From positions 186,001 through 250,000 of the forward strand of contig CACCLU010000001.1 of the NCBI GenBank assembly GCA_902546975.1: a stretch of 64,000 nucleotides of DNA, written 5' to 3'. Numbering within the stretch: the first letter of the stretch is position 1; each line of letters starts with the position of its first letter. Source of the stretch: an uncultured Alphaproteobacteria bacterium. GTDB taxonomy: Bacteria > Pseudomonadota > Alphaproteobacteria > HIMB59. Below the pieces are notes generated by a model, which saw only the letters and a program-made list of their open reading frames with translations, had not been told where the DNA came from and searched no databases. The translations under genes were made by a program, and so were the position numbers. Of this stretch, positions 53,854 through 63,202 are shown in pieces.

Positions 53854-56702
53854 TACTCTTTCGGTAAGTTTTTAAATTTCATAAAACTGACACCACTTCT
53901 TTCTTTTATAACACGTTTTAGTGATGATTTAAGAGCTAATTCTTTGATTAGTTGCTGATTAGTACTATGTCTTTTTGATATGCCTGTAGCAGGAGCTGCT
54001 GCAGGGCGTCTTCCGACATAATGAACTTTTTTGTTTAAATTATTTTTTACTAAAACATGTCTAATACGACTTTTAACAAAACTCCATGCTCCCATATTTT
54101 TTGGCTCCTCTTGAACCCATAAAATCTCACTTTCTTTATGTTTTAATATAACCTCTCCTATGGCATCAAATGGAAATGGATAAATTTGTTCAATACGAAC
54201 TATTTTTACATCTTTAATATTATTCTTTGTTCTAAAATCATCTAATTCATAAAATATTTTTCCAGAGCAGAAAATTATCCTTTTTGGGTTTTTGATTTCA
54301 TCTTCAATAAGGCGATGAAAAGATGAGCGTCCAGTAAATTCACTTATAGAGGATACATTATTTGGGTGGCGCAGTGTGGATTTAGGAGTAAATACTATTA
54401 GTGGTTTTCTAAAATTTCTATGTATTTGCCTTCTCAAAGCATGAAAGTAGCTCGCAGGAGTGGTGCAGTTTACAATCTGAATGTTATCTTCTGCTGCCAT
54501 TTGAAGAAATCTCTCTATTCTTGCACTGGAGTGTTCAGGACCCATACCCTCATGACCATGAGGTAATAACATGACTAATCCACTCATTTGCATCCATTTT
54601 CTCTCACTTGAAGCAATAAACTGGTCAATAATAATTTGGGCACCGTTGGCAAAATCTCCAAATTGGGCCTCCCATAAAACCAAAGTATTTGGGTCTGCTA
54701 ATGAGTAACCATATTCAAAACCTAGGACACCTAATTCAGAGAGAAAACTATCAATTACTTCAAACTGTTTTTGATTTTTAGCAATGTGATTGAGTGGAAT
54801 ATATCTCTCTTCTGATTTTTGATCATAAAAAACTGAGTGTCTCTGACTGAAAGTTCCCCTTCCAGAATCTTGACCTGCAAGTCTCACTCTATATCCTTCC
54901 TTTAACAATGCTCCAAATGCTAAAGCCTCAGCAAAAGACCAGTCAATATTCTTTCCTGATTTTATTGAAGTTAATCGAGATTTATTAAATTTTTCTAATT
55001 TTGGATGAAGATTAAATCCTTTAGGTATTTGTGAAATTTTTGTGCCAATTTCCTTTAAGGATTTTTCTGACTCAGCTGTTCTACCTCTTCTAAGTGGATC
55101 TTTTGGTGCAAGACTTAATCCACTCCATTGTCCACCCATCCAAGATTTTGTTTTTAATTTATAGTTTTTTGCTTTTTCAAATTTCTTCTCGAGATCAGAC
55201 CATATTCTGTCTTTGATGAAGTCTACCTGTTTTGTATTTACTACTTCTTGGCTTATAAGTTTATCTGCATAAATACTGGCAACTGTTTTTTTCTTTTTTA
55301 TAGTTTGATACATCAATGGTTGAGTGAAAGAGGGCTCGTCACCCTCGTTATGTCCATGTTTTCTGTAACAAAACATATCGACAAGCGTATCTTTTTTGAA
55401 TGTGTTTCTAAATTCTGTTGCAGCTCTTGAGGCTAAAACAACAGCTTCTGGGTCATCTCCATTTACATGAAATATTGGGGATTGAACAATTTTTCCTATC
55501 TCTGAAGAGTAAGGTGCAGATCGGCTATATTGAGGACTAGTTGTAAATCCAATTTGATTATTAATAATAAAGTGAATTAGTCCACCAATTCTGTAGCCAT
55601 TTAATTGTGACATAGTAAAGGTTTCAGCAACAATACCCTGTCCAGCAATTGCTGCGTCTCCATGAATTAGTAGACCAGAAACTTTCGTATTATTTTTGTC
55701 TTGAATGATTGTTTGTTTAGCTCTTATTTTGCCGGCTACAACTGGATTTACCGCTTCTAAGTGAGAGGGATTAGCTGCCATACTCACATGAATAATCTTA
55801 CCTCCAAAACTTCTATCAGAGCTTGCACCTAAATGATATTTAACATCACCAGAGCCCTGATCACTGAGGGCATTCTCGCCTCCATGGATAAATTCTCCAA
55901 AAATTTGAACGTGAGGTTTTTTTACTATGTTAGCTAATATATTTAGTCTTCCTCTGTGGGCGCATGCAAAGGAAAAATCTTCTACACCATATTCTGAGGA
56001 TCTTTTTAAAATCTGTTCAAGCGCTGGTATTGTAGACTCAGCTCCTTCAAGTCCAAATCTTTTGGTACCTCTATACTTTGTATCTAGAAACTTTTCAAAA
56101 TATTCTGCTGTAATTAATCTCTCCAAGATTGTTCTTTTACCCTTAGGGGTTAATTGCATGTCTTTTTTTTCTTCTATTCTATCCTTCAGCCATTTGTACT
56201 CTTCGGCGGACTGAATATGTTTGTATTCAATTGCCAAGGTGCCAGAATAGATGCTTTGAAGTTTTTCAAAAACTTCACGTACAGTAGCTTTCTGAAATCC
56301 TAAATATCCAAATAGAAAAATTTTTCGATCATAATCTTTTTTTTGAAAACCATAATACTCGGGATCTAAACCTGATGGATTGTTCTTTGCCATTAAACCT
56401 AAAGGGTCAAGATCAGCTATAAGGTGCCCTATCTCTCTGTAAGCTCTTATCATCATTACAAGTCGAAGAGAGTCAGTAATTGCCTGATCAAGAGAAATCT
56501 GATTAAAATCAATATCTCTTGAAGTCTTTGACCAATTTATTTTTTGATAGTCAGCTAGAATAGAAATTTCCTCAGGAGCAAGAGCTTTAAAGAATTCATG
56601 CCAGCTCTTATCAACAAGACTTGGGTCTTTTATATAATCTCTATATATCGCTATTACTTGAGAGGCATTATTAGTTGTGAGAAATGAATTATAAGATCTC
56701 AT
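53853..56702 (-). CDS. sucA: 2-oxoglutarate dehydrogenase E1
   Basis: A 949-aa thiamine-diphosphate decarboxylase. Normal length. N-terminal E2-binding part (SWHEFFKAL), [34 protein letters not shown] with the TPP Asp, [10 protein letters not shown], and [15 protein letters not shown] (as [13 protein letters not shown]). C-terminal [19 protein letters not shown] and [11 protein letters not shown] are present. Its N-terminal extension is kept though SucB has lost the usual E3 site. About 50 nt separate it from mdh. Confidence 0.97.
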   Translation of the reverse strand: MRSYNSFLTTNNASQVIAIYRDYIKDPSLVDKSWHEFFKALAPEEISILADYQKINWSKTSRDIDFNQISLDQAITDSLRLVMMIRAYREIGHLIADLDPLGLMAKNNPSGLDPEYYGFQKKDYDRKIFLFGYLGFQKATVREVFEKLQSIYSGTLAIEYKHIQSAEEYKWLKDRIEEKKDMQLTPKGKRTILERLITAEYFEKFLDTKYRGTKRFGLEGAESTIPALEQILKRSSEYGVEDFSFACAHRGRLNILANIVKKPHVQIFGEFIHGGENALSDQGSGDVKYHLGASSDRSFGGKIIHVSMAANPSHLEAVNPVVAGKIRAKQTIIQDKNNTKVSGLLIHGDAAIAGQGIVAETFTMSQLNGYRIGGLIHFIINNQIGFTTSPQYSRSAPYSSEIGKIVQSPIFHVNGDDPEAVVLASRAATEFRNTFKKDTLVDMFCYRKHGHNEGDEPSFTQPLMYQTIKKKKTVASIYADKLISQEVVNTKQVDFIKDRIWSDLEKKFEKAKNYKLKTKSWMGGQWSGLSLAPKDPLRRGRTAESEKSLKEIGTKISQIPKGFNLHPKLEKFNKSRLTSIKSGKNIDWSFAEALAFGALLKEGYRVRLAGQDSGRGTFSQRHSVFYDQKSEERYIPLNHIAKNQKQFEVIDSFLSELGVLGFEYGYSLADPNTLVLWEAQFGDFANGAQIIIDQFIASSERKWMQMSGLVMLLPHGHEGMGPEHSSARIERFLQMAAEDNIQIVNCTTPASYFHALRRQIHRNFRKPLIVFTPKSTLRHPNNVSSISEFTGRSSFHRLIEDEIKNPKRIIFCSGKIFYELDDFRTKNNIKDVKIVRIEQIYPFPFDAIGEVILKHKESEILWVQEEPKNMGAWSFVKSRIRHVLVKNNLNKKVHYVGRRPAAAPATGISKRHSTNQQLIKELALKSSLKRVIKERSGVSFMKFKNLPKE

Positions 56703-56753
56703 TAATAGGTTTATGTATACGCCTATCTAATAAAGATGTCATTTGATTTTTGA

Positions 56754-57698
56754 TCATAAAAGCTTATCAACAGCTGATACTAAACCCTGCACAGATTTGA
56801 CAGATTTTTTTAACATTAATTTCTCTTTGGCTGTAAGTTTTACCTCAATAATTTTTTCAATTCCTTTATTTCCAATAATTGTAGGTACTCCCATATACAT
56901 ATTTTTAAGGCCATATTGGCCATTGATATAAGCAGCACAAGGTAAAAGTTTTTTTTGATTTAATAAAAAAGCCTCTGCCATCTGAATTGCCGAACTAGCA
57001 GGTGCGTAGAAAGCTGAGCCATTTTTTAATAACTTCACGATTTCGCCACCGCCCATTCTTGTTCGATCGACTATTTTTTCAATTTTTGAATAAGGGAATT
57101 TTTTAAGCTTTATAAAATCGATTAAAGGGACACCTCCTATTGTTGTGTAATTAATTAGAGGGACCATGTCATCTCCATGGCCTCCCAATACAAATGTTTC
57201 AACATCATTCACGGATACCTTCAAAGCATCTGATAAAAAGTATTTCATTCGGGAGGAGTCCAATACTCCCGCCATGCCCACACACATATTTTTGGGTAGT
57301 TTGGAATATTTCTGGAGAACGTATACCATCGCATCTAGTGGGTTTGTAATACAAATAACAAATGCTTTAGGAGCATATTTTTTTATATCTAGTGCAATTT
57401 TTTTTATTATTTTTCCATTGATCTCAAGTAAATCATCTCTACTCATTCCAGGTTTACGGGGTAAACCAGCAGTTATGATGATAACGTCAGATCCCTTCAT
57501 TTTTGAAAAATCATTGGTACCTTCTATTGAAGCTGTAAAGCCTTCGACTGCTGATGATTGACTAAGGTCTAAAGCTTTTCCTTGGGGCATCCCGGTAACA
57601 ACATCAATAAGTGTTATATTACCGAGTTTTTTTAAAGCTAATAAATGTGCGAGTGTGCCTCCAATATTTCCAGCACCAATTAGTGATATTTTATTCAC
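56754..57698 (-). CDS. mdh: Malate dehydrogenase (LDH-like)
   Basis: A 314-aa NAD enzyme of the LDH-like MDH group: [31 protein letters not shown] with Arg pair for malate, [12 protein letters not shown], and the catalytic His in [11 protein letters not shown] (near 173). The start overlaps the sdhB stop by 4 nt. In this genome mdh is thus fused in transcription to the succinate dehydrogenase genes. Confidence 0.96.
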   Translation of the reverse strand: MNKISLIGAGNIGGTLAHLLALKKLGNITLIDVVTGMPQGKALDLSQSSAVEGFTASIEGTNDFSKMKGSDVIIITAGLPRKPGMSRDDLLEINGKIIKKIALDIKKYAPKAFVICITNPLDAMVYVLQKYSKLPKNMCVGMAGVLDSSRMKYFLSDALKVSVNDVETFVLGGHGDDMVPLINYTTIGGVPLIDFIKLKKFPYSKIEKIVDRTRMGGGEIVKLLKNGSAFYAPASSAIQMAEAFLLNQKKLLPCAAYINGQYGLKNMYMGVPTIIGNKGIEKIIEVKLTAKEKLMLKKSVKSVQGLVSAVDKLL

Positions 57699-58498
57699 TT
57701 ATTATCCATTTTGGATATTTCATGTTTTATTTCAGCTATCGCTTTAGCTGGATTTAATCCTTTCGGACAAGAGTTCGTGCAATTCATAATCGAATGACAT
57801 CTATATAGTTTAAAACTATCATCTAATTCATTCAACCTTTCTTTTTTTTCTTCATCTCTACTATCTTGTATCCAGCGATTTGCTTGAAGCAATACAGCTG
57901 GTCCTAAATATTTATCCTCGTTCCACCAATAACTAGGACAAGAAGTGCTACATGAGAAACACATAACACATTCCCATTTACCATCTAATTTATCTCTGTC
58001 TTCGACTGACTGTAAGTTTTCACGTTTATTATTTGGAGACTTTTTATTTAACCATGGTTTTATAGATTTAAATTGTTCAAACGCTTTTTTTAAATCAACT
58101 ACTAAATCTTTTAAAACCTTCATATGAGGAAGAGGATAAATATTTATTTCATCTGAACACTCTTCTATATGTTTTTGACATGCAAGTGTATTTACTCCAT
58201 CTATGTTCATTGCACATGATCCACAAACACCCTCTCTACAAGATTTTCTAAAAGTTAAACTTGGATCAACTTCAGCTTTTATTTTATTTAATATATCTAG
58301 AACCATTGTTCCTGCTTTAGCTACATCAATTTCAAATCGATCGATTTGAGGAGGGGTATTTTCATCACCAGACCACCTATAAACATTTATAATTCGGATA
58401 TCATGATTTTGTTGAGATTGCTCATCAATGAGATCGACATTAGAATAAGATTTTCCTTTAACTGGAACTGAGTTTTTTGGAAGAGTAAGTTGTACCAT
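57695..58498 (-). CDS. sdhB: Succinate dehydrogenase iron-sulphur subunit
   Basis: A 267-aa protein carrying three clusters: [2Fe-2S] ligands in [13 protein letters not shown] and LACQKH, [4Fe-4S] in [16 protein letters not shown], and [3Fe-4S] in [17 protein letters not shown]. It starts 1 nt after sdhA stop and carries electrons from FAD to quinone. Confidence 0.97.
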   Translation of the reverse strand: MVQLTLPKNSVPVKGKSYSNVDLIDEQSQQNHDIRIINVYRWSGDENTPPQIDRFEIDVAKAGTMVLDILNKIKAEVDPSLTFRKSCREGVCGSCAMNIDGVNTLACQKHIEECSDEINIYPLPHMKVLKDLVVDLKKAFEQFKSIKPWLNKKSPNNKRENLQSVEDRDKLDGKWECVMCFSCSTSCPSYWWNEDKYLGPAVLLQANRWIQDSRDEEKKERLNELDDSFKLYRCHSIMNCTNSCPKGLNPAKAIAEIKHEISKMDNK

Positions 58499-60277
58499 TT
58501 AATAAACCCTTACTTGTGGTTGGATGACAGAGATTTGATTACTCAGTGTAGTCATTCTTACTGGTCTATGGGTGACTTTATAATCAGTGACATCCCCCCA
58601 AAAAAGAGTGTGTTTTAACCAATTTTCATCATCTCTGTCTGGAAAGTCCTCTCTAGCGTGAGCACCTCTACTTTCAGTTCTTTGCTCAGCAGAAACACCA
58701 ACACTTCCAGCAACCTGCATTAAATTATGTAGTTCTAAAGCTTCAACTAAATCTGTATTAAAAACATCAGACTGATCTTTAACTTTAATATGTTTTAAAT
58801 CTTGTGACATTGAGGCTAATTCATCATTGCCTAATTTCAAAGTTTCACTTTCTCTGTAAACACCAAATCTTTTTTGAACAGTCTTTTGCATCCTCTCTCT
58901 TAGCTCACCGACTGAAACATCTCCTTTGTTACTTTTAATGGACTCTAATCTCTCTATGATAGAATTTGTTTGCGACACAGATGGGGTTCTCAATGACTCT
59001 TTGGTATCAATAACTTGGCCGGCCTGAATTGCTGCGCCCCTTCCAAAAACTACGAGCTCAGCTAAAGCATTTGTTCCAAGTCGATTAGCTCCATGAACTG
59101 AAGCGCATGCAGCTTCTCCGATAGCCATCAGTCCCTCACAGACTTCTTCTGTATTAGAGTCACTTGGTTTCAAAACCTCTGCTTTAAAATTTGTAGGAAT
59201 TCCACCCATACAATAATGAACAGTTGGAATTACTGGGATTGGCTCTTTTGAAATATCTCTTCCACAAAAGGCTTTAACTGACTCAGAAATACCAGGTAAT
59301 CTTTTTGCAAGCATATCAGCATCAAGATGTTCCAAATGGAGATTTATATAATCTTTGTTAGGTCCGCATCCTCTACCTGCGCTAATCTCTTTACTTATGA
59401 ATCTTGATATAACATCTCTAGCAGCAAGATCTTTTGCATTCGGGGCATATTCTAACATAAACCTTGTGCCTTCGTTGTTCTTAAGAATACCTCCTTCACC
59501 TCTAGCTGCTTCTGAAATTAAAACACCCACACCATATATTCCTGTTGGATGGAATTGAATAAACTCCATATCAGATAGAGGAAGACCGGCTCTAAGCGCT
59601 ATGCCTGCTCCATCACCAGTGCAAATATGGGCGCTTGTTGAGGATTGAAAAATTCTTCCATAACCCCCAGTTGCGAGAATTGTCATTTTTGCAATAAAAC
59701 GATGCAATGATCCGTCCTCTATACTAATTGCTAAAAGACCACAAATTGTATCATTGTCATCTTTTAGTAAGTCTATAGCGAAATATTCGTTATAAAAATC
59801 AACGTCATTTTTGAGGCTTTGTTGATACAAAGTATGGAGTAATGCGTGGCCGGTCCTGTCAGCTGCAGCGCAAGCTCGGCTTGCTGGCTCGCCTTTACCA
59901 TTTTTTGTCATATGGCCACCAAAAGGTCTTTGATAAATCTTACCATCATCTGTTCTTGAAAATGGCATACCATAATGTTCAAGCTCGACAATTGAGTCGA
60001 CTGCATTTGAGCATAAATATTCAATACTGTCTTGATCGCCCAGCCAGTCTGAGCCTTTTACAGTGTCAAACATATGCCACTGCCAGCTGTCCTCACCCAT
60101 ATTAGCTAAGGCAGCTCCAATTCCACCTTGAGCCGCAACAGTATGACTTCTTGTAGGGTAAACTTTTGAGACACATGCAGTTTTAAGGCCTTGTTCAGAA
60201 CACCCCAAAGCTGCTCTCAAGCCCGCTCCACCAGCGCCTAATACAACTACATCTAATTTATGATCTGTATAATTCAT
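58499..60277 (-). CDS. sdhA: Succinate dehydrogenase flavoprotein subunit
   Basis: A 592-aa subunit from the ATG at 60277, one base after the sdhD stop. The covalent FAD His is in [14 protein letters not shown] (near 45); the FAD loop [15 protein letters not shown]; catalytic Arg in [13 protein letters not shown] and [18 protein letters not shown]; the C-terminal [16 protein letters not shown] is the usual end. The open frame extends 15 codons upstream, but those overlap sdhD and do not fit the family. Confidence 0.97.
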   Translation of the reverse strand: MNYTDHKLDVVVLGAGGAGLRAALGCSEQGLKTACVSKVYPTRSHTVAAQGGIGAALANMGEDSWQWHMFDTVKGSDWLGDQDSIEYLCSNAVDSIVELEHYGMPFSRTDDGKIYQRPFGGHMTKNGKGEPASRACAAADRTGHALLHTLYQQSLKNDVDFYNEYFAIDLLKDDNDTICGLLAISIEDGSLHRFIAKMTILATGGYGRIFQSSTSAHICTGDGAGIALRAGLPLSDMEFIQFHPTGIYGVGVLISEAARGEGGILKNNEGTRFMLEYAPNAKDLAARDVISRFISKEISAGRGCGPNKDYINLHLEHLDADMLAKRLPGISESVKAFCGRDISKEPIPVIPTVHYCMGGIPTNFKAEVLKPSDSNTEEVCEGLMAIGEAACASVHGANRLGTNALAELVVFGRGAAIQAGQVIDTKESLRTPSVSQTNSIIERLESIKSNKGDVSVGELRERMQKTVQKRFGVYRESETLKLGNDELASMSQDLKHIKVKDQSDVFNTDLVEALELHNLMQVAGSVGVSAEQRTESRGAHAREDFPDRDDENWLKHTLFWGDVTDYKVTHRPVRMTTLSNQISVIQPQVRVY

Positions 60278-60278
60278 A

Positions 60279-60590
60279 TTAAAAAAATAACACCGGTAAA
60301 AAGAGGATAAAGGAAATACCAATAATTCCGTCTGTTATTAAAGAATAAAGTTTCATTTTATTTAATTGAAAATAATCCTCATAAACTTTGCCCAGTTGAA
60401 TTCTAATATGAAGCATTGATATGATAAAAAATATTAATAATAAAATTTTATTAGTGGAAGTAGATAATGAGATAACGAGAGAATTTACATCGGAGTAAGA
60501 ACTTAAAAAAAATAAAATAAACCAATAGCTAATAGGAATTAACGCTAGATATAAAATTCTTTCTATTTTCCACTTTTGAGAAGCTTTCAT
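60279..60590 (-). CDS. sdhD: Succinate dehydrogenase membrane anchor subunit
   Basis: About 103 aa with three helices. The start ATG 60590 overlaps the sdhC stop (TAATG); an upstream ATG at 60605 is less likely. [17 protein letters not shown] matches the family start and [16 protein letters not shown] near 66 holds the haem His and the quinone-site Tyr-Glu-Asp. Order sdhC-D-A-B is standard. Confidence 0.88.
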   Translation of the reverse strand: MKASQKWKIERILYLALIPISYWFILFFLSSYSDVNSLVISLSTSTNKILLLIFFIISMLHIRIQLGKVYEDYFQLNKMKLYSLITDGIIGISFILFLPVLFF

Positions 60591-60955
60591 TAAAATATCA
60601 TCCAAGTAAAAATCAAAGTCATTATAATATTTGCTACTAGAATGAGATATGTCACTAAGTAGACATTTTTAAGATCCATTCCAATTGAAAATGACCATAA
60701 GAAATATTTAAAACCGTTTAACAAATGATGATTAAAGATAAAAAACCAAAAGACAAATATTAGCTTTATAGGTAGCAAGTTTATCAACAATGTTAATACT
60801 TGATTAAGTTGAGGAAGAAAATTTAAGCTTCCTAACCAAATTGCAAAAAAAGGCAAAGAAAAAGCAAATGCAATTACTCCTATCCTGCTGGAGATAGAAA
60901 ATACCATTGTTAAAAAAGGTCTATATATTTGCAAATGTGGTGATATTGGAGCCAT
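60590..60955 (-). CDS. sdhC: Succinate dehydrogenase cytochrome b556 subunit
   Basis: A 121-aa three-helix subunit. It begins with the family pattern PISPHLQIYRP and has the SSRIGVIAF segment with the quinone-site Ser-Arg. The haem His is in the FNHHLLNGFKYFLW segment; the Arg of the usual GIRH is Lys and the next His is Tyr. First gene of the sdhCDAB-mdh run; the 297-nt upstream region holds a palindrome and a structured RNA candidate. Confidence 0.92.
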   Translation of the reverse strand: MAPISPHLQIYRPFLTMVFSISSRIGVIAFAFSLPFFAIWLGSLNFLPQLNQVLTLLINLLPIKLIFVFWFFIFNHHLLNGFKYFLWSFSIGMDLKNVYLVTYLILVANIIMTLIFTWMIF

Positions 60956-61009
60956 AGAAAGGCAATATATTTAAAAATGTCTTATAGTAAAAAACTATTA
61001 TTTTATTAA

Positions 61010-61026
61010 TTCATGCGTTACATGAA
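61010..61026. promoter_or_regulatory. Palindrome TTCATG-N5-CATGAA upstream of sdhC
   Basis: Perfect 6-bp arms, 5-bp spacer, 17 bp in all, 55 bp upstream of the sdhC start. The size and symmetry fit an operator for a dimeric HTH repressor of GntR or LacI type. No cognate regulator is next to it. Confidence 0.45.
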
Positions 61027-61118
61027 TAAATTAAAGCTGTGGAAAAAATGTTAATCAAATTACCCATTCATTGAAATTAAGGTTCTGAAAATGCCCTATA
61101 TTCAATTAAAATCCTATC

Positions 61119-61202
61119 AGGTCGTGAACATTTTTGTTTAAATGTGCCGAATCTCACCCCGCATGAGAAAGCTTTATTCATATAAAGTTGGCACCACGAC
61201 CT
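61119..61202. ncRNA. Candidate multi-branched structured RNA between sdhC and dctQ
   Basis: Within 84 nt five pairings nest without conflict apart from one or two shared bases: P1 AGGTCGTG/CACGACCT (61119-61126, 61195-61202); P2 ACATTT/AAATGT (61128-61133, 61140-61145); P3 TGCC/GGCA (61145-61148, 61190-61193), stacked on P1; P4 TCTCA/TGAGA (61152-61156, 61164-61168) with loop CCCCGCA; P5 CTTTAT/ATAAAG (61172-61177, 61182-61187). All pairs are Watson-Crick, so strand cannot be told. It could be a leader of sdhC (start 164 nt away on the minus strand), of dctQ (51 nt away on the plus strand), or a free small RNA. I do not match it to a known riboswitch. Confidence 0.6.
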
Positions 61203-61252
61203 ATCAATATACTCTCTTTAATATGTTAATTGTCTATATATAATCTGCTGCT

Positions 61253-61780
61253 ATGTCTGCTTTGGCACAATTATCCAAATTTATTGATCGATTTAATACA
61301 ATCATAGGATATCTATGTGCTTTTTTTGTTTTCTCTATGGTTATAGTTGTATTCACTGTTGTCGTCTTAAGATATGGGTTCAATATTGGATTTATATGGA
61401 TGCAAGAAGTTTATGTTTGGCTTCATAGTTTTGTTTTTATGTTGGGTGCTGGTTTTACTTATTTAGCTAATGAACATGTCAGAATAGACGTCTTTTACCG
61501 AGAGGCATCAAAAAAATATAAAGCCACTGTTGATCTATTTGGAAATATTTTTTTACTTTTACCTTTTTTATATATTATTTGGAATTACAGCTATCCCTTT
61601 GTATATAGATCTTTTTTAATGGGGGAAGTTTCTAGAGAAGCGGGCGGTATGCCTGCTTTATATATTTTAAAAAGTGCAATACTATGGTTCTGTTTAGTTT
61701 TATTTCTTCAATTAGTCTCTAATGTAATTAAATCAATACTAACCCTTTCAAACTACCATTTGTCTGATAATAAATCATGA
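61253..61780 (+). CDS. dctQ: TRAP transporter small permease (DctQ)
   Basis: A 175-aa four-helix membrane protein: helices near 20-42, 55-75, 95-115 and 138-160; WMQEVYVWLHSFVFMLGAGFTY and NEHVRIDVFYRE are the typical DctQ signatures. A TATAAT at about 61238-61243 lies only 10 nt before the ATG, which suggests a very short or absent leader for at least one transcript. It overlaps dctM by 4 nt. Confidence 0.93.
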   Translation: MSALAQLSKFIDRFNTIIGYLCAFFVFSMVIVVFTVVVLRYGFNIGFIWMQEVYVWLHSFVFMLGAGFTYLANEHVRIDVFYREASKKYKATVDLFGNIFLLLPFLYIIWNYSYPFVYRSFLMGEVSREAGGMPALYILKSAILWFCLVLFLQLVSNVIKSILTLSNYHLSDNKS

Positions 61781-63153
61781 TTAGTCCTGAAATTTTAGCA
61801 ATTGTAATGTTTGTATCAACATTGGGATTATTACTTTTCGGTTTTCCCGTTGCTTTTACACTCGCTGGAACAGCTCTTCTGTTTGGATTTTTAGGGGATG
61901 CTCTGGAAATATTTAATTTCAGAATGCTAGGATTTTTTCCTCAACGCATTTTTGGAACAATGATTAATGAGCCCCTTGTGGCTGTGCCCCTATTCATTTT
62001 TATGGGAATAATGTTAGAAAAAACAAAAATTGCAGCCGGACTATTACATTCAATTGGTGAACTTTTTGGGACTACAAAAGGAGGTCTAGGTATTGGTGTT
62101 GTGATAGTAGGTATGTTACTTGCAGCATCAACAGGCATTGTTGGTGCAACAGTTGTTACAATGGGAATGTTATCTTTACCCTCAATGATGAAAGCTGGCT
62201 ATGATCAAAAAATAGCCACAGGCACAATTTGTGCTGCTGGAACATTGGGACAGATAATTCCACCTTCAATTGTTTTAGTTTTATTAGCAACAATTTTACA
62301 AGGCGCGAATGAAGAAGCAGCGATGTTAGTTGGTAATTTAGCTCCAGATCCGGTTACAGCAATTGATTTATTTGCTGGTGCTATTCTACCTGGATTGATG
62401 TTAGTAGTCTTATTTATAATTTTTATTTTCATATACGCTAGAATAAACCCATTAAGTTGTCCACCTGTTGAAACTACCAAGTCAAGAACTGAGATATACA
62501 TTGAAGCTGCTAAATCAGTCGTGCCTCCCATAACTCTTATTGTGCTAGTTTTAGGCTCAATTTTATTTGGAATAGCTACCCCCACAGAGTCTGCATCAGT
62601 TGGAGCTGTTGGAGCTGCGATAATTGCACTGTTAAAGGGTGAATTAAATTTCAAGAATATTAAAGAGACAGCTTTAGGAACTGTAAAACTTAGTTCATTT
62701 GTATTTGTAATTTTAATTGGTGCCTCAATGTTTTCTCTTGTGTTTCGTGGTTTTGGTGGTGATGAAATGATAGAGCATTTTCTTGGAACTCTACCTGGTG
62801 GGCTTTACGCAGCACTCATTTTAGTAATGATAGTAATTTTTCTATTAGGTTTTTTCCTAGACTATATCGAAATAATTTTCGTCATCGTTCCATTAGTTGG
62901 TCCAATATTAATTGCAAACGGGGCAGACCCATTATGGTTAGGTATTCTTATTTCACTGAATTTACAAACTAGTTTTTTAACACCTCCTTTTGGATTTTCT
63001 TTATTTTTTTTAAGAGGAGTGGCCCCAAGTAGCATTAAAACTAGAAACATGTACAGAGGAGTAATTCCCTTCATTGGAATTCAGGTATTAGCTATATTAA
63101 TTGTTGGTTTTTATCCTGAAATAGCAACCTGGTTGCCAAATAAAATGTTCTGA
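61777..63153 (+). CDS. dctM: TRAP transporter large permease (DctM)
   Basis: A 458-aa permease with about 12 helices. GFPVAFTLAGTALLFG near the start, PLFIFMGIMLEKTKIA, GIGVVIVGMLLAASTGIVGATV, the hinge GTICAAGTLGQIIPPSIVLVL (read in two adjoining parts) and LNLQTSFLTPPFGFSLFFLRG are all DctM signatures. It is the Na+-coupled channel subunit. The matching binding protein is encoded convergently after a terminator. Confidence 0.95.
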   Translation: MISPEILAIVMFVSTLGLLLFGFPVAFTLAGTALLFGFLGDALEIFNFRMLGFFPQRIFGTMINEPLVAVPLFIFMGIMLEKTKIAAGLLHSIGELFGTTKGGLGIGVVIVGMLLAASTGIVGATVVTMGMLSLPSMMKAGYDQKIATGTICAAGTLGQIIPPSIVLVLLATILQGANEEAAMLVGNLAPDPVTAIDLFAGAILPGLMLVVLFIIFIFIYARINPLSCPPVETTKSRTEIYIEAAKSVVPPITLIVLVLGSILFGIATPTESASVGAVGAAIIALLKGELNFKNIKETALGTVKLSSFVFVILIGASMFSLVFRGFGGDEMIEHFLGTLPGGLYAALILVMIVIFLLGFFLDYIEIIFVIVPLVGPILIANGADPLWLGILISLNLQTSFLTPPFGFSLFFLRGVAPSSIKTRNMYRGVIPFIGIQVLAILIVGFYPEIATWLPNKMF

Positions 63154-63160
63154 TAGATAG

Positions 63161-63189
63161 ATCATCCCCGAATAGGTATCGGGGATGAT
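63161..63189 (+). terminator. Terminator between dctM and dctP
   Basis: ATCATCCCCGA (63161-63171) pairs exactly with TCGGGGATGAT (63179-63189), loop ATAGGTA, followed on the plus strand by TTTAATTTT. A strong 11-bp stem; it ends dctQM and, from the other side, probably also the convergent dctP. Confidence 0.85.
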
Positions 63190-63202
63190 TTTAATTTTGA
63201 AT

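Noticed and set aside
61203-61252. TATAAT close to the dctQ start as proof of leaderless transcription
   Set aside because: The region is so AT-rich that a single -10-like hexamer without a clear -35 box is weak evidence; mentioned only as a possibility.
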